A DNA stretch of 64,000 nt from NCBI GenBank assembly GCA_963729275.1, contig CAVSNH010000004.1:62001-126000 (forward strand), in the 5' to 3' direction. This document shows, in pieces, positions 62,554 to 64,000 of this stretch. This stretch comes from CAVSNH01 sp963729275 (GTDB lineage Bacteria > Actinomycetota > Acidimicrobiia > Acidimicrobiales > RAAP-2). Both the position numbers and the translations under genes were made by a program. Every line of letters begins with the position of its first letter. The first letter of the stretch is position 1. The notes under the pieces are model-generated. The model did no database searches, was not told where the DNA came from, and saw nothing but the letters and a program-made list of their open reading frames with translations.

Positions 62554-63651
62554 ATGGCGCGGCGCGGAAGACGACACACGGACACGCAGCAGCGGAGGCC
62601 GGCCTGGGGTATCCGGGCTTCCGTTCTCGCTCTCTTCGGTTCTTCCCTGGTCGCAGGTCCGCTCGTTGCCAGCGCGCCCGATGCTTCAGCAACTTCGCTT
62701 CCAACGACCGTCGAAGCGTGGATCTACCCCGGGACCGCCGGCCAGCCCACCTGCGACGTGCCATCTGAGCTCTCGGCGCTCGACTCCGATCCCGTGGCGC
62801 TCCTCAAGCCCCAGTACTTGACGGTGAGGGGCGGAAAGGTCCGCGTCGACACCGCGGCCGAATATCCGTGCAACGGCTTCAGCCCGGCCAACCTGGCTGA
62901 GGTCCGAGCGGCTGCCCAACAGGTCTACGTGACGGTCTCGGCCGGTTCGGGCGCGACCAAGTCCGTTCTCGCCAACACCTCGAAGGAGTCGGCGGCCCTC
63001 GGGACCATCGAGTCGTTCGTCGCCTCGAACGGGCTCAATGGCGTCGACCTCGACTTCGAGCCGAACGACTGGACCACGGCGATGTGGTCGGCGTACATGG
63101 GCTTCGTGGGCGACCTGGTCGGCGCGCTGAGCCCCGAGGGGGCAGGCGTCGAAGTCGACCTCGAGCCGTTCACCACGACCCCTTGGGACGCGGAGCGCTA
63201 CGGAAACATCGCCTCAGCCGGCGCGCACCTGGTCGTCATGGCCTACGACCATGAGTACGCCATCGCGTGCGCGCCCATCACTCCCTTCACCTGGCTCCAA
63301 CAAGTGGTGGCCTACGCCCAGAGCCAGGTCCCAGCTTCCGATCTCACCGTCGGTCTTCCGTCCTACGGCTACACGACGACGACCTGTGGCAGGGTCAAGC
63401 ACGTCACGTCGAACGTCGCCTATGTCACCATGCAGAACGAGCCCGGCTTCCCGACCACCCCGGCGGCCGCGGAGAGCCTGCGCGACCCGAGCTCCGGAGA
63501 GATCCGTTGGGAGTCGGACGGGGTGTTCTACGACTACGTCGATGCCACTGCGCTCAACGCCAAGCTCGAAACCGTGGAGATCATGGGCGTGACCGATGTG
63601 TCAGTGTGGAGCCTGGGTGGCGAGCCCTGGTTCACCGGGAACCCGAGTTGA
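62554..63651 (+). CDS. Exported glycoside hydrolase family 18-like protein
   Basis: 365 residues from ATG 62554 (GGGAG upstream); ATG 62539 is the alternative. The signal peptide is VLALFGSSLVAGPLVASAPDASA. The barrel has the GH18 catalytic signature LNGVDLDFEPNDW (D-x-D-x-E), the strand VYVTVSAGSG, and late segments VVMAYDHEYAI and VSVWSLGGEPWF. GH18 enzymes cut chitin or other GlcNAc polymers; spore- or wall-lytic roles also exist. It follows the HtrA-like gene by 128 bp. Confidence 0.82.
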   Translation: MARRGRRHTDTQQRRPAWGIRASVLALFGSSLVAGPLVASAPDASATSLPTTVEAWIYPGTAGQPTCDVPSELSALDSDPVALLKPQYLTVRGGKVRVDTAAEYPCNGFSPANLAEVRAAAQQVYVTVSAGSGATKSVLANTSKESAALGTIESFVASNGLNGVDLDFEPNDWTTAMWSAYMGFVGDLVGALSPEGAGVEVDLEPFTTTPWDAERYGNIASAGAHLVVMAYDHEYAIACAPITPFTWLQQVVAYAQSQVPASDLTVGLPSYGYTTTTCGRVKHVTSNVAYVTMQNEPGFPTTPAAAESLRDPSSGEIRWESDGVFYDYVDATALNAKLETVEIMGVTDVSVWSLGGEPWFTGNPS

Positions 63652-63943
63652 GGCCTCCGCGGCCCAGCCAGTAAAGCGCACCTGTCTGCCTGTTCCATCT
63701 CCAAGCCATTGTGATTGGGACCAACGGGCCACGTGAGGGAAGTCCGGCCGCGTCGTTCACGCCCGTGAGATATCCCACAAGTAATGCGATGACGGGCTGA
63801 CCAACAATGGCCAGCGCCAGCCTGACCGCGGCACCCGGCCTAACTCCAGAGCCGCGTTCGGCTGGCAGACACCAGCTCAGAGGACCAATGTTGGCCGCTG
63901 CCGCGTCCCATGCAGCCGGCAGCTTCCCGAGCTGATTTCGCAT
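63632..63943 (-). CDS. Possible small membrane protein, doubtful
   Basis: 103 codons on the minus strand, overlapping the GH18 gene end by 20 bp. One hydrophobic segment (AAVRLALAIVGQPVIALLVGYLTGV) is visible, and no family is recognised. It could be a chance frame. Confidence 0.2.
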   Translation of the reverse strand: MRNQLGKLPAAWDAAAANIGPLSWCLPAERGSGVRPGAAVRLALAIVGQPVIALLVGYLTGVNDAAGLPSRGPLVPITMAWRWNRQTGALYWLGRGGLNSGSR

Positions 63944-64000
63944 CTCACCCCGGTTCGAATAACGACAACTCAGCGGCTCTGTCCCGGTCTTCGAATGTGA

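Noticed and set aside
1..64000. CRISPR array or phage region
   Set aside because: No regularly spaced short repeats were seen, and no phage structural, integrase or lysis genes are present.

Overview
The window looks like chromosomal DNA of a high-GC actinomycete, most likely an uncultured Acidimicrobiia-type lineage. This is inferred from gene content. The supporting signs are a mec-cysO-cysM cysteine operon, three mycothiol-type maleylpyruvate-isomerase-fold proteins, three luciferase-like (F420/FMN) oxidoreductases, a DUF2630 protein, a SCO6745-like protein, a DUF732 domain and an NlpC/P60 protein carrying 'DGGIFSYGDA' repeats. There is no phage, no CRISPR array and no large biosynthetic cluster. 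Most of the window is housekeeping and accessory genes in short operons on both strands.

Region 1-6.7 kb: the sulfur-carrier cysteine operon (mec, cysO, cysM; minus strand) is divergent from smpB, which is followed by the tmRNA gene ssrA and its terminator. A near-perfect second copy of the ssrA terminator lies 4 kb downstream. The segment between the copies holds a complete IS256-family element and glyA preceded by a ZTP riboswitch. The arrangement could be the scar of an integration at the 3' end of ssrA.

Region 6.7-18.4 kb: small, scattered genes. They include a TetR-like regulator next to a perfect inverted repeat, a PLDc_N-type membrane protein broken by one extra base, VOC, SCO6745-like and DUF1801 proteins, a mycothiol-type isomerase, a sulfotransferase, GNAT, LLM and NYN-domain proteins. 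Spacers are long and several small ORFs are of doubtful status.

Region 18.5-42.5 kb: a GH43-DUF732 lipoprotein, an LLM oxidoreductase, a sterol-desaturase-like hydroxylase, a lipoprotein, a phosphotransferase, an RDHSWG-motif protein, a DUF1275 membrane protein, a HicA-like protein and a Tat-type flavin amine oxidase divergent from two tandem paralogues of unknown function. After these come a DHA2 transporter, hydrolases, a 1,024-residue exported protein with almost identical 525-528 bp internal repeats, an SDR, an NlpC/P60 propeller-like protein and a PLP decarboxylase/lyase.

Region 42.5-57.2 kb: two membrane GGDEF-EAL proteins with intact motifs, a possibly frameshifted exported protein, and a ferritin-like protein paired with an LLM oxidoreductase. 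Then comes a copper block: a small HMA chaperone, a CopA-type ATPase with an unusual exported C-terminal domain, and a PHM/DBH-like copper monooxygenase. A lipoprotein, a nitroreductase and tRNA-Gly(TCC) follow.

Region 57.2-64 kb: a translationally coupled TetR and maleylpyruvate-isomerase-fold pair, a decayed gene, an FkbM-type methyltransferase, an HtrA-like lipoprotein protease and an exported GH18-like protein. The most interesting leads are the copper block, the CysO with residues beyond its diglycine, the duplicated ssrA terminator and the long repeat protein.
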